Positions 1 through 10,281 of a DNA stretch of 64,000 bases are shown one piece after another. Both the position numbers and the translations under genes were made by a program. Source of the DNA: Moniliophthora roreri (taxonomy: Eukaryota > Basidiomycota > Agaricomycetes > Agaricales > Marasmiaceae). Below the pieces are notes generated by a model. It did not search any database. It was not told the origin of the DNA and saw only the letters and a program-made list of their open reading frames with translations. The number at the start of each line of letters is the position of its first letter. The stretch's first letter is position 1. The DNA is taken from assembly GCA_001466705.2 (NCBI GenBank), contig LATX02000195.1:248001-312000 (forward strand). The letters run 5' to 3'.

Positions 1-149
1 GCAGTATTTCAATTCCCACATGCACCCTGAGCTGAACGGCCGAACACTCATGTTGTCTATTCCGCGAGTTTCCAGAGTTGGGAAGGTAAGGTTTTGAAAC
101 ACTGCCAACGATAATGAATTCTTACGAAAAAGTCCTCCACGTTCCGGCA

Positions 150-965
150 TCCCCGTGTCGGGATCCGACATTGATCCCACTGATCTTTCGGAGCTTCAGT
201 TTCCGGTCCCAGCAGAGGCCTTTCTCGACTCCCGAAAGGTCATTCACGAGTAAAGTTCAATGGCCACGTTAAATGGAGAGCGACGAACCCGAGGTCTGAC
301 ATCTGTACCCGACTTGCCCATGTATCCGAATGAAGTAAAAAAGGGCTTTCAAGGCAATAGAGTAGAATTCCGCGTGCGCGGGAGACTTGACAAGTCCAAA
401 CCAAGTTTACTAACCGGTAACCCTTGGTTCCAGTTTATCGCACGAGTGGATCGGGGCGATCATCACTCTTGCCCAAATTCTGGCATCCCCGCGCCAAGAA
501 ACCGACATTGAGCCCACTTTAGGCTGCATGTAAATACGGAGCTTCAGGTTCCGGTCCCACTAGAAGCTTCTCTCGACTCCCGAAAAGTTATTCACGAGTA
601 AAGTTGAATGTTCAATGGTCACGTTTAATGAAGAACAACGAACCCGAGATCAGCTCTGTACCCGACTTGCCCATGTATCCGAGTAAAGCGAAAGAAAAGG
701 CTTCCAAGGCAATAGAATAGAATGCCGCATGCGCGAGAGGGTTGACAAACCCAAACCAAGTTTACTAACCGGTAATTCTTGATTCCAGTTTATCGCACGA
801 GTAAATCGGGGCGATCATCACTTCTCGCCCGCCCAGACTTTGGCATCTCCTCGTGTCGGGGATCCGACATGGAGATGCCACTTTTAGGCTGCATGTAAAT
901 ACGGAGCTTCAGGTTCCGGTCCCAGCAGAAGCTTCTCTCGGCTCCCAAAGGGTCACATTCAAGTG
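150..965. repeat. ~350-bp tandem repeat, about 2.3 copies
   Basis: The same sequence recurs at roughly 150-490, 491-845 and 846-965. Each copy has a TTCCGGTCCCA(G/C) segment followed by CTCGACTCCC-like sequence, then a CACGAGTAAAGTT-like segment and a TTTACTAACCGGTAA segment. Copies differ by substitutions and small indels, so the array is not recent. No convincing gene is seen in positions 1-1342, and the short open frames here are by-products of the repeat. The left edge of the array may lie outside the window. Confidence 0.75.
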
Positions 966-1342
966 AGGGAGCGCCGAGCGAGTCTTGAAAGTGATATACC
1001 AATGGAGTCGAATTATTTCCAATGAGTCGAATGAGTCTAGGGTGACGATGCGGATGAACGAAAGAACCGTGTCGTTGAGCCGAAGAATCAGGATTACATG
1101 TGGTCGTTGAGCCAAAGCCAGAGTCAGAGCCTTGTGTCCAAATCTGATGAGCGACGAGTACAAGAAGATATCCATTCCGCGAGCGACGGTCTTTTTCGCC
1201 GCGCGTTGTTGCTTGGTGAATCATGACCGTTTTGTGTCAAGGAGATCTCGGATAATCCCGGGTCCGACATGTCCACAAACAAGCCTAACGTGAAGTAATT
1301 ACAAGTGGTATACGTAGAAATAACAAGTCATCAAGAAAACTG

Positions 1343-2998
1343 TTAAGACGACACAACCCCGACCCCAACACCCGCCTCAACACCCACTCCCAATTCCAAA
1401 CACGCCCGTCTACCTCTCTCAGCCCAATAATGCCGCGTAAGGGGGTGTTGGTACCAATTCCACTGTTCTTGTGGTATCTGAAGCTCAGGTTCAGGTTCGG
1501 CCATAACTGTAGAGTCGACATCGATAACGGTCGGTTGTGTACCACCGACATCGACATCGACATTAAGCACTGCTTCCACCTCTGGTTCGGTATCTTCCCC
1601 TTGTCCTCCTTTATCTCCCTCTACGGGTATCGCACCACCCCTACTCCCACTCAAAGGTAACGTTAACCCCGGAACCTCCACTTCTCCATTCGCGGTGACA
1701 GGTACAGCATTGAAGTCCCCAATGGAAGCACTATACGTCAACGGGCCTGTGTTTTCCAACACGTCCTTGTGTGAGTGTGAGCGTGCGTGTGAGGGTTTGT
1801 GATGCCGCCATCTCTTTTTCTTCTGTCTATTCGATGGGGATGTGGAAGGTGTGAGTTCGGGTGTTGAAGATGTGTATAGGGATGAAAGCGGCACGGGTTC
1901 GTTGGTTGTAGATGTGGATGTAGCAGTGGCCAATAACGAGAAGAGACCTCCGGCACGCATCCAACCCGAAATGTTATCCTCGTTCTTCAACGCGTCGAGG
2001 ATGCCGATTAGAGCTAGGAGCGTGTGATCGTACGTTGGGGGTTCGTTCTTCTCTTCGCCTTCTCCGCCTGCTTCGCCATCAACACCACCCGAATCGAAAC
2101 CCGCCTGTTCCTGATCCCACTTCCAAAACTTCACATCATACTCTGCTACACAAAGATGGTTATACGGTTGAAGACGGGCTTTAAGCTGGGAGTCGTCTAC
2201 GAGAAGAGTCGTTTTCTCGCTGTGCTGCTGTGTCGTACTGACGAGTTTCCATGGCTTTGAGAGGTCTTTTGTGGTTTGCGTTTTGGCCCCTACGTTTCGT
2301 TGTTTAGCGAGCAGAAAAGAGAGAGAGAAACGGATGTATAACGTACAATACTCGTCTTGACCCAATCCAAGCGTATCTCGTGCCCACATTGCCAAAAGTT
2401 TGCCTTCTTCCTCTTCTGGTGGTACCTCTTTCCTGGGTATATCCCTCCCAAACTCGTCCTTTCCATCCTCTTCTTCCTTAACCTGTCCATCATCACCTTG
2501 AACAGGAAACACACCCGCTCCAAAACACCTCTCCACCATACCTCTCACACTACCTGGCATCGCAGAGCTCCATACCATAACCTCTAACCAATCCCGGGTT
2601 TGCTTGTTCATGATATAGTTTTTGAACGTAGACATGTACGGTCTTGGATGGGTGATTCGTAATGGCCGATTATGCGTCTGCATATTGTATGTCTGGTTGG
2701 GATTGGCATGAGGTTCGCGGAAACATAATGTTCCGTTTAGATCTAGAATGAGGAGTTTACGTTGAGTTGAAGGGGATTCGAGGTGTTGAGAGGGGTGCGA
2801 GGATGCGGTCAGGTAGTCTTGGGAAGGTTCTGAGATGATGTTGAGGGTGTTTTTGCGTTTGCGTTTTTTATGGTTCTGGTTCTGTGGTTGCGATTCTGGG
2901 GAAGGCGAAGGAGGTGAAGAAGTGTATGTATCCGAGTATGGATCCAAGATATCGGTGAAAGTGGTTGTGGTGAGGTATGTGGTGTCGTCGTCGTACAT
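1343..2998 (-). CDS. NLI-interacting factor / FCP1-like HAD phosphatase domain protein
   Basis: About 532 aa if one intron is removed. An S/T/P-rich N-terminus contains a basic stretch (KKRKRK, about residues 44-49). The HAD/FCP1 core follows: KLLILDLNGTL at about 81-91 (motif I), then PYMSTF and a W-S-S-A block, and later LLVDDSQLK (motif III/IV). The second motif-I aspartate is Asn (DLNGT), an exchange I recall from other basidiomycete homologues, so phosphatase activity should not be assumed. The C-terminus is low-complexity. I start at the ATG at 2998 rather than the in-frame one at 3097, because the extra 33 residues abut the tRNA at 3098 and look like leader. A GTACGT...CTAAAC...TAG intron at 2290-2346 is 57 nt, in frame and stop-free. 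The family acts on phosphoproteins such as the RNA polymerase II CTD; the substrate here is unknown. Confidence 0.8.
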   Translation of the reverse strand: MYDDDTTYLTTTTFTDILDPYSDTYTSSPPSPSPESQPQNQNHKKRKRKNTLNIISEPSQDYLTASSHPSQHLESPSTQRKLLILDLNGTLCFREPHANPNQTYNMQTHNRPLRITHPRPYMSTFKNYIMNKQTRDWLEVMVWSSAMPGSVRGMVERCFGAGVFPVQGDDGQVKEEEDGKDEFGRDIPRKEVPPEEEEGKLLAMWARDTLGLGQDEYCTLYIRFSLSFLLAKQRNVGAKTQTTKDLSKPWKLVSTTQQHSEKTTLLVDDSQLKARLQPYNHLCVAEYDVKFWKWDQEQAGFDSGGVDGEAGGEGEEKNEPPTYDHTLLALIGILDALKNEDNISGWMRAGGLFSLLATATSTSTTNEPVPLSSLYTSSTPELTPSTSPSNRQKKKRWRHHKPSHARSHSHKDVLENTGPLTYSASIGDFNAVPVTANGEVEVPGLTLPLSGSRGGAIPVEGDKGGQGEDTEPEVEAVLNVDVDVGGTQPTVIDVDSTVMAEPEPELQIPQEQWNWYQHPLTRHYWAERGRRACLELGVGVEAGVGVGVVSS

Positions 2999-3097
2999 GA
3001 TGATAGTCAGAGGACAAGGGCAAAAAAATTGTGGGGAACAAGCGCTCAAAGGAATGTTGTACAGACCGTGAGCAAAATGAGTTACCTCGATCCTCAA

Positions 3098-3188
3098 GGC
3101 GCTATAGCCAAGTGGTTACGGCGACAGATTCGAATTATTGCTTATCTGTTCCTCTTTGAGGGCGCAGGTTCAAATCCTGCTGGCGTCG
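3098..3188 (+). tRNA. tRNA-Ser(CGA) with ~10-nt intron
   Basis: The acceptor stem GGCGCTA pairs with TGGCGTC allowing G-U pairs, followed by discriminator G. The D arm is GCC...GGC. The anticodon stem ACAGA/TCTGT encloses TTCGAA plus a short insert (about attattgctt) and then A, placing CGA at 34-36 with the intron one base 3' of the anticodon. A class II variable arm (CCTC-TTT-GAGG) identifies Ser. The T arm is GCAGG-TTCAAAT-CCTGC (B box). It lies 100 bp from, and divergent to, the FCP1-like gene. Yeast tRNA-Ser(CGA) also has an intron. Confidence 0.92.
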
Positions 3189-3209
3189 ATGATTGTTAAA
3201 TTTCAACTA

Positions 3210-3214
3210 TTTTT
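3210..3214 (+). terminator. RNA polymerase III oligo-T terminator
   Basis: A run of five T residues lies 22 nt after the tRNA-Ser discriminator base, the expected kind of Pol III stop. No longer T run lies between it and the tRNA. Confidence 0.55.
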
Positions 3215-3479
3215 GCTCAGACCGAGTCCGCTCTGACACCAGGGATATCCTAGAGACCGGGACCTAGACCTGGACCTCTTATGGATGTTCCTTTTCAACT
3301 TCAAGTTGGAGCAGATCATGGCCAATTGATTGTGATTCAAAGCCTTACAAAAGGATTTAGGATTCACTCGGGGCTGGAATCGGTGATCCTGTCGATAATC
3401 TTGACGCTGGCACCCTATCACCCTTGTATCACCGACAAAAGGTATCCATCCAATTCAATTTGTTGAACCTCGTATTGAC

Positions 3480-6400
3480 TGACATATGACATGCTGTAGC
3501 ACCCGTGTTCCCCACAACGCACCTTGCCTTCTTACCACCATCGTCTTGCTCACCCTCAAAACGCTGGAAATGAGTTTCACCAATTCATGACATACTGTCA
3601 TTGCGGGTGAAAAAACTTTCAAACCATGTTCAAGGGAATCAAGTCAACAGCATAATCAATGTGGGTACCATCAATTTCAATGCTGGTTAGGCTGTGGTAA
3701 AGCACACCAAGTATGATCAGGTGAGGGGGACAGCTATTTCAAGTGTTGGACTGACATTTGGTTTTGCAGTTCCAAGAGGTTATACATGGAGACATGATCA
3801 TGGCTGAAGAAGCTAGGCTCTCAGGAGATCTCAAGGTGGGAACAGGAATGGACATATGGGAAGGTGTCTGGAAAGCATAAAGCTCAGAGAATAACATGTA
3901 CTGTTGAGGTATATCCCAACTAGCAATCCAGGTTCACAGCCATGATCTACAAGGGCAAGGATGCAGAGTGTGTGTGGGAGAATGACTTTCAGAAGTTTTC
4001 ATGTAACAGGTAGACTTCAGTACATCATTTCAGGCCCTTAGTTATAACTGACAGCAATTTGAAGAAGTCCACCTGTCACTCAACTCTTTGGCATCAATTG
4101 TTCAGAGATCCCAATGTTGATCTTTCATAATGGTATGTCTTACCTTATGCTTTCCCTTGACAGTACATCCTGACAGTACCTATAGAACTGATCCCTTTTG
4201 CACCCTTTTTCAACAAACACTCAATCTTGATGGATGTCTATGTTGCACATCTGGTGGTCAGTCTAGATCCCTAATTCCATCTCAACTTGTTGAACTAATA
4301 CTATTTGGCTCTCTCAGATCAATATGGAATGCCTTGGGAATAAGCTATGGATGAACACAGCCAGTGGTGTCATTCTCAGTGAGCCTAGTGGACCTTCTAC
4401 TTCAGGTCCTTGGTCAGATGTAGTCAGGCCTATTGTTGTCCCTACCACTGTTGACATGTTGAAGGGTGACACTTGTATCAGGTTCTTTGTCAGTTTTGGG
4501 CCAAGTGTGGATCATAGTATGCTGGCATGTGGACCATGGAAGGCAAGGACTATCTATCTTGATGATCTGTTTCTGGCAATGGCAGAAGAACACCAATCTA
4601 AGGATTCTGACAATCTCAACTGGAACTCAGTGACATATTGCTATCTCCACTGCCTTTGGCAGAATCCATCTGATTACCTCCTAATGAACATTATAGGCAG
4701 GTTTCAGTTTGATGCTGTTACAACTCTGAGGACTTATTGGGTGCTTAATGTACTTTTATTCCATTTCTTGTGTTTCTGCTTAACAAATAGTTCTTTACTT
4801 ACAAATTCCTTCTCTATCCTTCTTTCTCTTAGTAAGACTCACTTTTGCTGATTCATTGTAGCTAATTATAGCTCTGAATACTTAGTCATTAGTTAGCAGT
4901 CTTTGTATTTAAACAGTGACCAGTAGATGAGCTTCTTCAGCTTGACCTGGTTAAAGCTTATTATAACCTTGTCCTTTGCACCTAATCCTTGTTCCTAAGT
5001 CATCTATCCAAGTCTATTGGCTTTGGAACTCATGAATCAAGCCCTCGAACTTGAACTTAGTGCTATTGCAAAGGACTTGCATAACAGATGCTGTCTACTC
5101 ACAGTCAATAAAGGCTGTTGCAAGTTGGCCACCAGAGACTGGTTCATTATAGAAGTTTATATACTGCACTCAGCAGGAAGTGGTACTTGATAGTGGGTTG
5201 ATATGGTGAGTGATCCTGTGTTTCCTGTGTTTAATTTGGGCTTAGAGATTCACAGCTTCAAGTTGGATCTGACCCAAAGTGTAGTGTTTGATTTTTTTGC
5301 TAGGTATAATTGGAGGAGGTTCCAGAAGGGGTGGTTATCACAGTCCTCTTGAGTTTTCAATGCTATTAATGTTGCAGAAGGGAAGGAAAACTTTTATATG
5401 TCCCCTCTCTATTGGATATGTTATGAAAATTGACCTTTTCTCTTTCTCCTACCAGTTATTATTGTGCCACCTCAACTCAGGATACAATCTACCCAACACC
5501 CCACAACTTCCACTCTCCACAATAATGAACATCCCATCAAAGAAACCCCACCCACCTACATCTATCTCTTTCTTCATCCCTTCCCTATGTCAGTATTAGA
5601 ACTTGTGTCATGGGTTGAAGGACAATTCTATTTCTGGTCCTTTGATGAGACTGGTCAATTTTAGATGTCAGAGGAGTGCAAGAAATGGAGGCTTCTAGTA
5701 CTCAGTGTACTCAAAGTTTACTCTGCTTGGTTGCACTCATAGATCACCTGCAGCTACACTGCCACCCAAGACTGGCAAAAGACCCAAGGATTTGATCCAC
5801 ACAAGCATATGGTTAGAGATTCTTAGTGATTCAGATCAATCCAAGGAGGCCAGAGAAGATCAAGGTAAGTTTGGAATTGCTACTGATTCACATGTTGATA
5901 GATTATGATTATCAGAAGAAAGGAAAGCCGAGAGCTTATGGTGGAAAGCAGTTGTAGGATCAAGAATCAGCATGCTTGGATTTCAGTTACATGTATTGTT
6001 TATTTTGATGCTACTCTATATATAGACAAGTTAGGACTTTATTCCATGATTTCTGCAGTATTGGTAATAATTTGTACAAATACAGCATGGTGTTCTGTGG
6101 ATAGATTGTGATAGTGGGATTTTGAGTAACCAAAAACTTGCTGCTATGCTTGACACCAAAGAACATAAGATCAAGTGATGTGGGTCTGGGGGTTCCAACT
6201 GGAAGAAAAGGATCATAAGCAGGATTTTGTTAGAGTATTTGAATAGAGTCCTACCATATAGCTCTCTGGCAGTCTGAAGGCAAGACTCTCAGTGTTTGGG
6301 CCATCCTTGAAGGGTTTGAACAGCAGATTCTCTTGATGTAAAGTTCAATATGGTGTATCTAAAGAATATACATTCAGGTCATTTGGAGATGACTACAGGA

Positions 6401-7208
6401 TTCCAGATGTGTTTGTCAGAGGGCCAGAAAAGAGAGAAGCTATACTGCATTGGGGACACAAGGTGTAAAAGATTTGCTTGCCTAATTTTGATTGGTTGGT
6501 TCAACGATATTGGATACAGATGTTGAAATCTTCACATACCACAACCACATGTTCCTTTCTCAATATAAACTCTTGTCCACTGGATGATTCCCTTCTTCCA
6601 GTACAAGTACAGCCCATGTTTTCAATATGATGAAAGGAATTATTCTATTGGGCAACCCCCCTCCTGCAAGAAACCCCAGGGTTTCTGGTGACAACTATTC
6701 AGCCACCCAGTTCTCTGCTTGGTTGATTGGCCAGCCCATCAAGTGCCCAAGTCCAAATACCCAGAAGGATGTAAGGGCTTATTCACAGAACAAGAGCTGG
6801 CAAAGCATGGATGATGGTATGCAAGATCTTAAAAACAATTTAAGTATAGAGTGGTAGGCACATAGACTGTGCAATATGTAGACACCCCTATCAATATCAT
6901 TGTTGCTTGACTGCACCACTCTACACATGCCTATAGTGTCTTTGACAAAATAAGGAATCAAAGATATTCATATTGCTGAGCTAGTGAGAATATTCTGCAA
7001 GGTTTCATGCTCATACAATTTGCCTTCTACTATATGTCAAAATACAAGTTCCAGATGAATGTAGAACTGAGAAGCAAAAACATACTAGTTGCACCTACTA
7101 CTTCACCCACATGGACCTCAGTGTGACTTCACTTCATCTGCCAAATGACTTTTGAATGTCTAGAGACTTGGTGCTTTTAGGTTTGACATAGATATATTTG
7201 CAAAGCTG
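3480..7208. other. CpG-depleted, gene-free transposon remnant block
   Basis: From about 3.5 kb the sequence becomes A/T-rich and nearly without CpG, with many TpG/CpA, in contrast to the flanks. Short frames are present (for example 4324-4851, ending inside a solo LTR), but none shows a domain I recognise and none has a sensible gene structure. The block contains the solo LTR at 4716-5086 and is cut on the right by the CpG-containing solo LTR at 7214-7527. I infer old mobile DNA that lost CpG by methylation-linked deamination or a RIP-like process. The original element type is not identifiable, apart from the LTR. Confidence 0.6.
4716..5086 (+). mobile_element. Solo LTR (371 bp), TGTTAC...ATAACA, TSD gatgc
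   Basis: The element begins TGTTACA and ends ATAACA, and is flanked by a perfect 5-bp direct repeat GATGC (4711-4715 and 5087-5091). It shares the segment cagcttgacctggttaa, and similar flanking spacing, with the LTR at 47874-48270 that precedes a gag frame. That makes it a solo LTR of the same Ty3/Gypsy-like family. It is CpG-poor, so it is old or heavily methylated. No internal region remains, consistent with LTR-LTR recombination. Confidence 0.85.
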
Positions 7209-7213
7209 ACATG

Positions 7214-7527
7214 TGTCACGATCCGGGCTCTATTTCACCATAGTCACACATCCGAAGTACGCAAGTCTCATATCTCTTACTTCCTTTATCCGCATTATCC
7301 ACACTCACCATACTCTGTACTCGTTTCACTTATTTGATATCTTAACCACAGTACTAGTATTTAAGAGTCTTGTAATTACCTAGTTCCTTAGTCAAATCAA
7401 CTCTAATCTTTCCCTCTCTAATATTCTCCTCGAAAGCTCTTGCTTCTTCAGCACCTCAAACCCTCGTTCCTCGTCCTTAGTAGAGGTCCAGACCCTTTCC
7501 GTCCCGCGGACCGGTCTGCCCCTCACA
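7214..7527. mobile_element. Solo LTR (314 bp), TGTCACGATCC...CTCACA, TSD acatg
   Basis: The element begins TGTCACGATCCGGGCTC and ends CCCCTCACA, with a perfect 5-bp direct repeat ACATG on both sides (7209-7213 and 7528-7532). Length, TG...CA ends and 5-bp duplication fit a Ty3/Gypsy LTR. It still contains CpGs (for example CGCGGACCGG near the right end) although it sits beside a CpG-depleted block. It is therefore younger than its surroundings and belongs to a different family from the LTR at 4716. Orientation is not determined. Confidence 0.85.
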
Positions 7528-7532
7528 ACATG

Positions 7533-8636
7533 GAAAACTTCTCATCTGGATTTCTTCAGCTCTCTGATGTCACAACACATCAATATATGTCAGCCAAATA
7601 GTTCCTGTAGACACAATATTTCAAGAAGACTAAACTAACTGTTACAGGGAAAAATCATAGAGGACAGTCATAGGACGAGTAGTCGATGTGATCAAAATTA
7701 GGCGCTCGCCGGCCCTCCGGCAGAATGCAGAAACCCTCTTAGCAGCATTTTGTATGGGTTCCCCAGAAACCCTGGGGTTTCTCCTGGTTTCTCGCAGAAA
7801 GGGGGTTATAATGGCGATGATCATATCAACTGATGTAGAAGCGAATGCCGACATGCTTCCGCCGCCAAATCCCATGAGGGAGTAAAGAAGCACCCGTTAT
7901 CTTTCCTCCGGGCCATATTCTTCTCTGTGTGTACTCTGCTCTGTGTGTACTCTGCTACTATCATCAGATCCGGTCTCAATATCAAAAATGCGCTGACCAT
8001 TTGTACGTGAAAACTTGGAAGCTTGGTATGGCGACTCTTAAAAATTGACGGAATCATCGCACAGCGTTTGGGATATAATCTGCGAGTTCATGAGTCTACA
8101 TGCCTGGAGAATACGTGGAGACGCATCTAGAGTAACGAAGGAACACAGTTGTGGAATCATGGACATGGAGGACGGTTGGTGCGTCAGCAAAACTACCCTT
8201 TTGCGCGAACCCTATAATCTGACACATCACAACCACCTAGGACTTCGCGAGGGGACTGAAGTCAGAATTTCGGCTCCATGAATATTGAATTGAAGATAAA
8301 ATCGCAGAATTGGTGCGTTTTGGGTACCATCTGCCCGACAAAGAGAGTAATCTTTAGCTAGGCTTCCATACGGTCGGAGACGCCCTTTTGGTCGTCTCGA
8401 CGACGAACCCGAGCAGCCTCAACGTCAACGCCGAGCCTTCGCTAAACCTCCATTTGTCCATTCATCAATGATGTCCGGATCCCTTCCAGGCGCCTCGAAA
8501 ATGTCGGACAACTCAAAAAATCGTTCGACAATTGGATTTTTTTGATTGATTTATCAGCGCCGAAGAGTATCAACATTGGCAACTTTTTCCCCCTACTCTT
8601 CCTTTCTTTCGACTTGGACTCCACGACGGCGACGAC
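7533..8636. other. Intergenic, no gene seen
   Basis: No credible coding region. A palindromic AGAAACCCTGGGGTTTCT motif lies near 7764-7781; an inverted relative is at about 6669-6688 and a weaker one at about 41851. CpG content is normal, so the transposon block has ended. The last ~250 bp are the probable promoter of the ERG2-like gene. Confidence 0.5.
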
Positions 8637-9468
8637 ATGACAATCGCCAAAAAAAGCAGCACGGATTCACAGAAGCCTCCTGCTAGGACTTCTATAACAA
8701 AATGGGCCGTCTTTCTCGGTCTCGCCTATTTATTCGTTCAGGGCTTGCGATGGTTGGACACCATTAAGGTACGTGTGGTTCTCCTCATGTCTTGTACCGA
8801 GCGTTACTTACTTTCGTCTACAGCACCGATGGTATGTCCTCGATCCGACCTTTCTACACCAACTCGCCCAAGACTCCATCGCCGCGTCACCCGACTCTAC
8901 CTCGGGCATGATCGACCACATCATCACTAACCTAACATCCACCTATCCACCTCAACAAATCCGCTTGAACACCAACACATCCGAATGGGTATTCAACAAT
9001 GCTGGTGGTGCTATGGGTGCCATGTACATCATACATGCTTCCATCACCGAGTACCTCATCGTGTTTGGAACGCCTCTTGGAACGGAAGGTCATTCGGGTT
9101 TACACACTGGAGATGACTATTTCAATATTTTGGTTGGAGAGCAGTGGGCATTTGCACCGGGCGAGTTGGAGAAGAGGGTGTATCCGGCAGGAACGGTGAA
9201 TCATTTACCGAGGGGAAAGACGATACAGTACAAGATGCATGAGGGCTGCTTTGCGTTAGAGTATGTGCGAGGTAAATATCGAGGTTATTTTGCCTTTTAG
9301 TTTATTCAGGGTGACTGATGCAAATTTGTTGAAGGTTGGATACCACCAATGTTACCATTCGGGTTCGCTGATACCTTCACGTCAACCTTGGATTATGTTT
9401 CATTATGGACGACGGTCAAGTGGACTGCGAGGGAGATGATAGGGAATCTACTTGTTGGCAAGATATGA
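8637..9468 (+). CDS. ERG2: C-8 sterol isomerase (ERG2 / sigma-1 receptor family)
   Basis: Three exons: 8637-8768, 8824-9271 and 9335-9468, giving 237 aa, close to yeast Erg2p (222 aa). Both introns have good signals (GTACGT...CAG and GTAAAT...AAG). A single N-terminal membrane segment (about residues 22-40) is followed by the family core, including WVFNNAGGAMGAM, EYLIVFGTPLGTEGHSG and QWAFAPGELEKRVYPAG, and a C-terminal WIPPMLPFGFADTFTST. The enzyme moves the sterol double bond from C8 to C7 in the endoplasmic reticulum during ergosterol synthesis. It is the most conserved, housekeeping-like gene in the window. It looks complete, with no broken motif. Confidence 0.95.
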
Positions 9469-10281
9469 GACGGTGGTTGTACTTTTTTGATATACCTATA
9501 GAACTTCCGCTTATTGGGAACCAGCGAGCATGTTTGTACCCTCTTCGCCTTTACCTTCAAACGCTTATTATCGTACTGTTACCGTATTACTGCTGATAAC
9601 CAGGACAAATTCGACTTGGGATCACAGGGTCGTTTTGTGCTACACACCAACCGGCAGGAAGAAATGGCCGAGTGACACCTGTAAGGTTGCTAAGGTTGCT
9701 TCCGAGAATGTTACACGCCGTAGCTTTCTCACTATATCATCACTCTTCTTCAACGGATCTCCAACGGGTTCGCACCTTTTTTCACGCCCGGGCCCGAGCA
9801 CTGATCAATGCAGCACACCCACTGACCATTGGCATGGGCTCGCGGCAACGAATGACATCGACGAGAAACGGCCAATTGTCGCATTCAGCTTCAACGAAGC
9901 AGAGAAAGTAACCGACGATGTCATAGGAACGCAACCGGTTCGCCTTTTTTTCGTCACTCTCAAGCACAAAAGCGACTCTTCGTCAGGGCGTCGAGTTTGG
10001 CAGATGATACCGACGGCGGTGACTGTCGGAGGGTCTGGCGCGCTGTTGCCATCTACTCAACCGGAATAGAAGATGACGAATTTTTAGTCTCGGTGCTGTC
10101 GACTCGTTAGTTGTGGAGAATAATCTCAATATTTCCACATGGTCATAAAAGTGTAGAGTACATGTAAGGCTAGGATATCTGTATCAAGCAGTGGTGTCTA
10201 CAACGCATGAAGTGGTAGGATAGATATAGCGAAACCGGTCCCTTGAGTGCCAAAATAAGACCAAAAGGTACAATGCATCGC
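9469..10281. other. Intergenic, one uncertain 179-aa frame
   Basis: A single open frame at 9530-10069 (+) has no recognisable domain, no signal peptide and biased, repetitive composition. Two similar short segments (GGTTCGCACCTTTTTT-like) occur about 170 bp apart in it. It overlaps what should be the ERG2 3' UTR. I do not call it a gene. Nothing else is supported. Confidence 0.35.

Noticed and set aside
790..1224. 144-aa minus-strand open frame over the 5' repeat
   Set aside because: It follows the tandem repeat, overlaps another frame, and has no domain, splice support or upstream promoter-like sequence.
4324..4851. 175-aa open frame in the CpG-depleted block
   Set aside because: Its 3' end runs into the solo LTR at 4716, so it cannot be a native gene end. 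Low CpG makes stop-poor frames by chance. It may be an old transposon ORF but is not identifiable.
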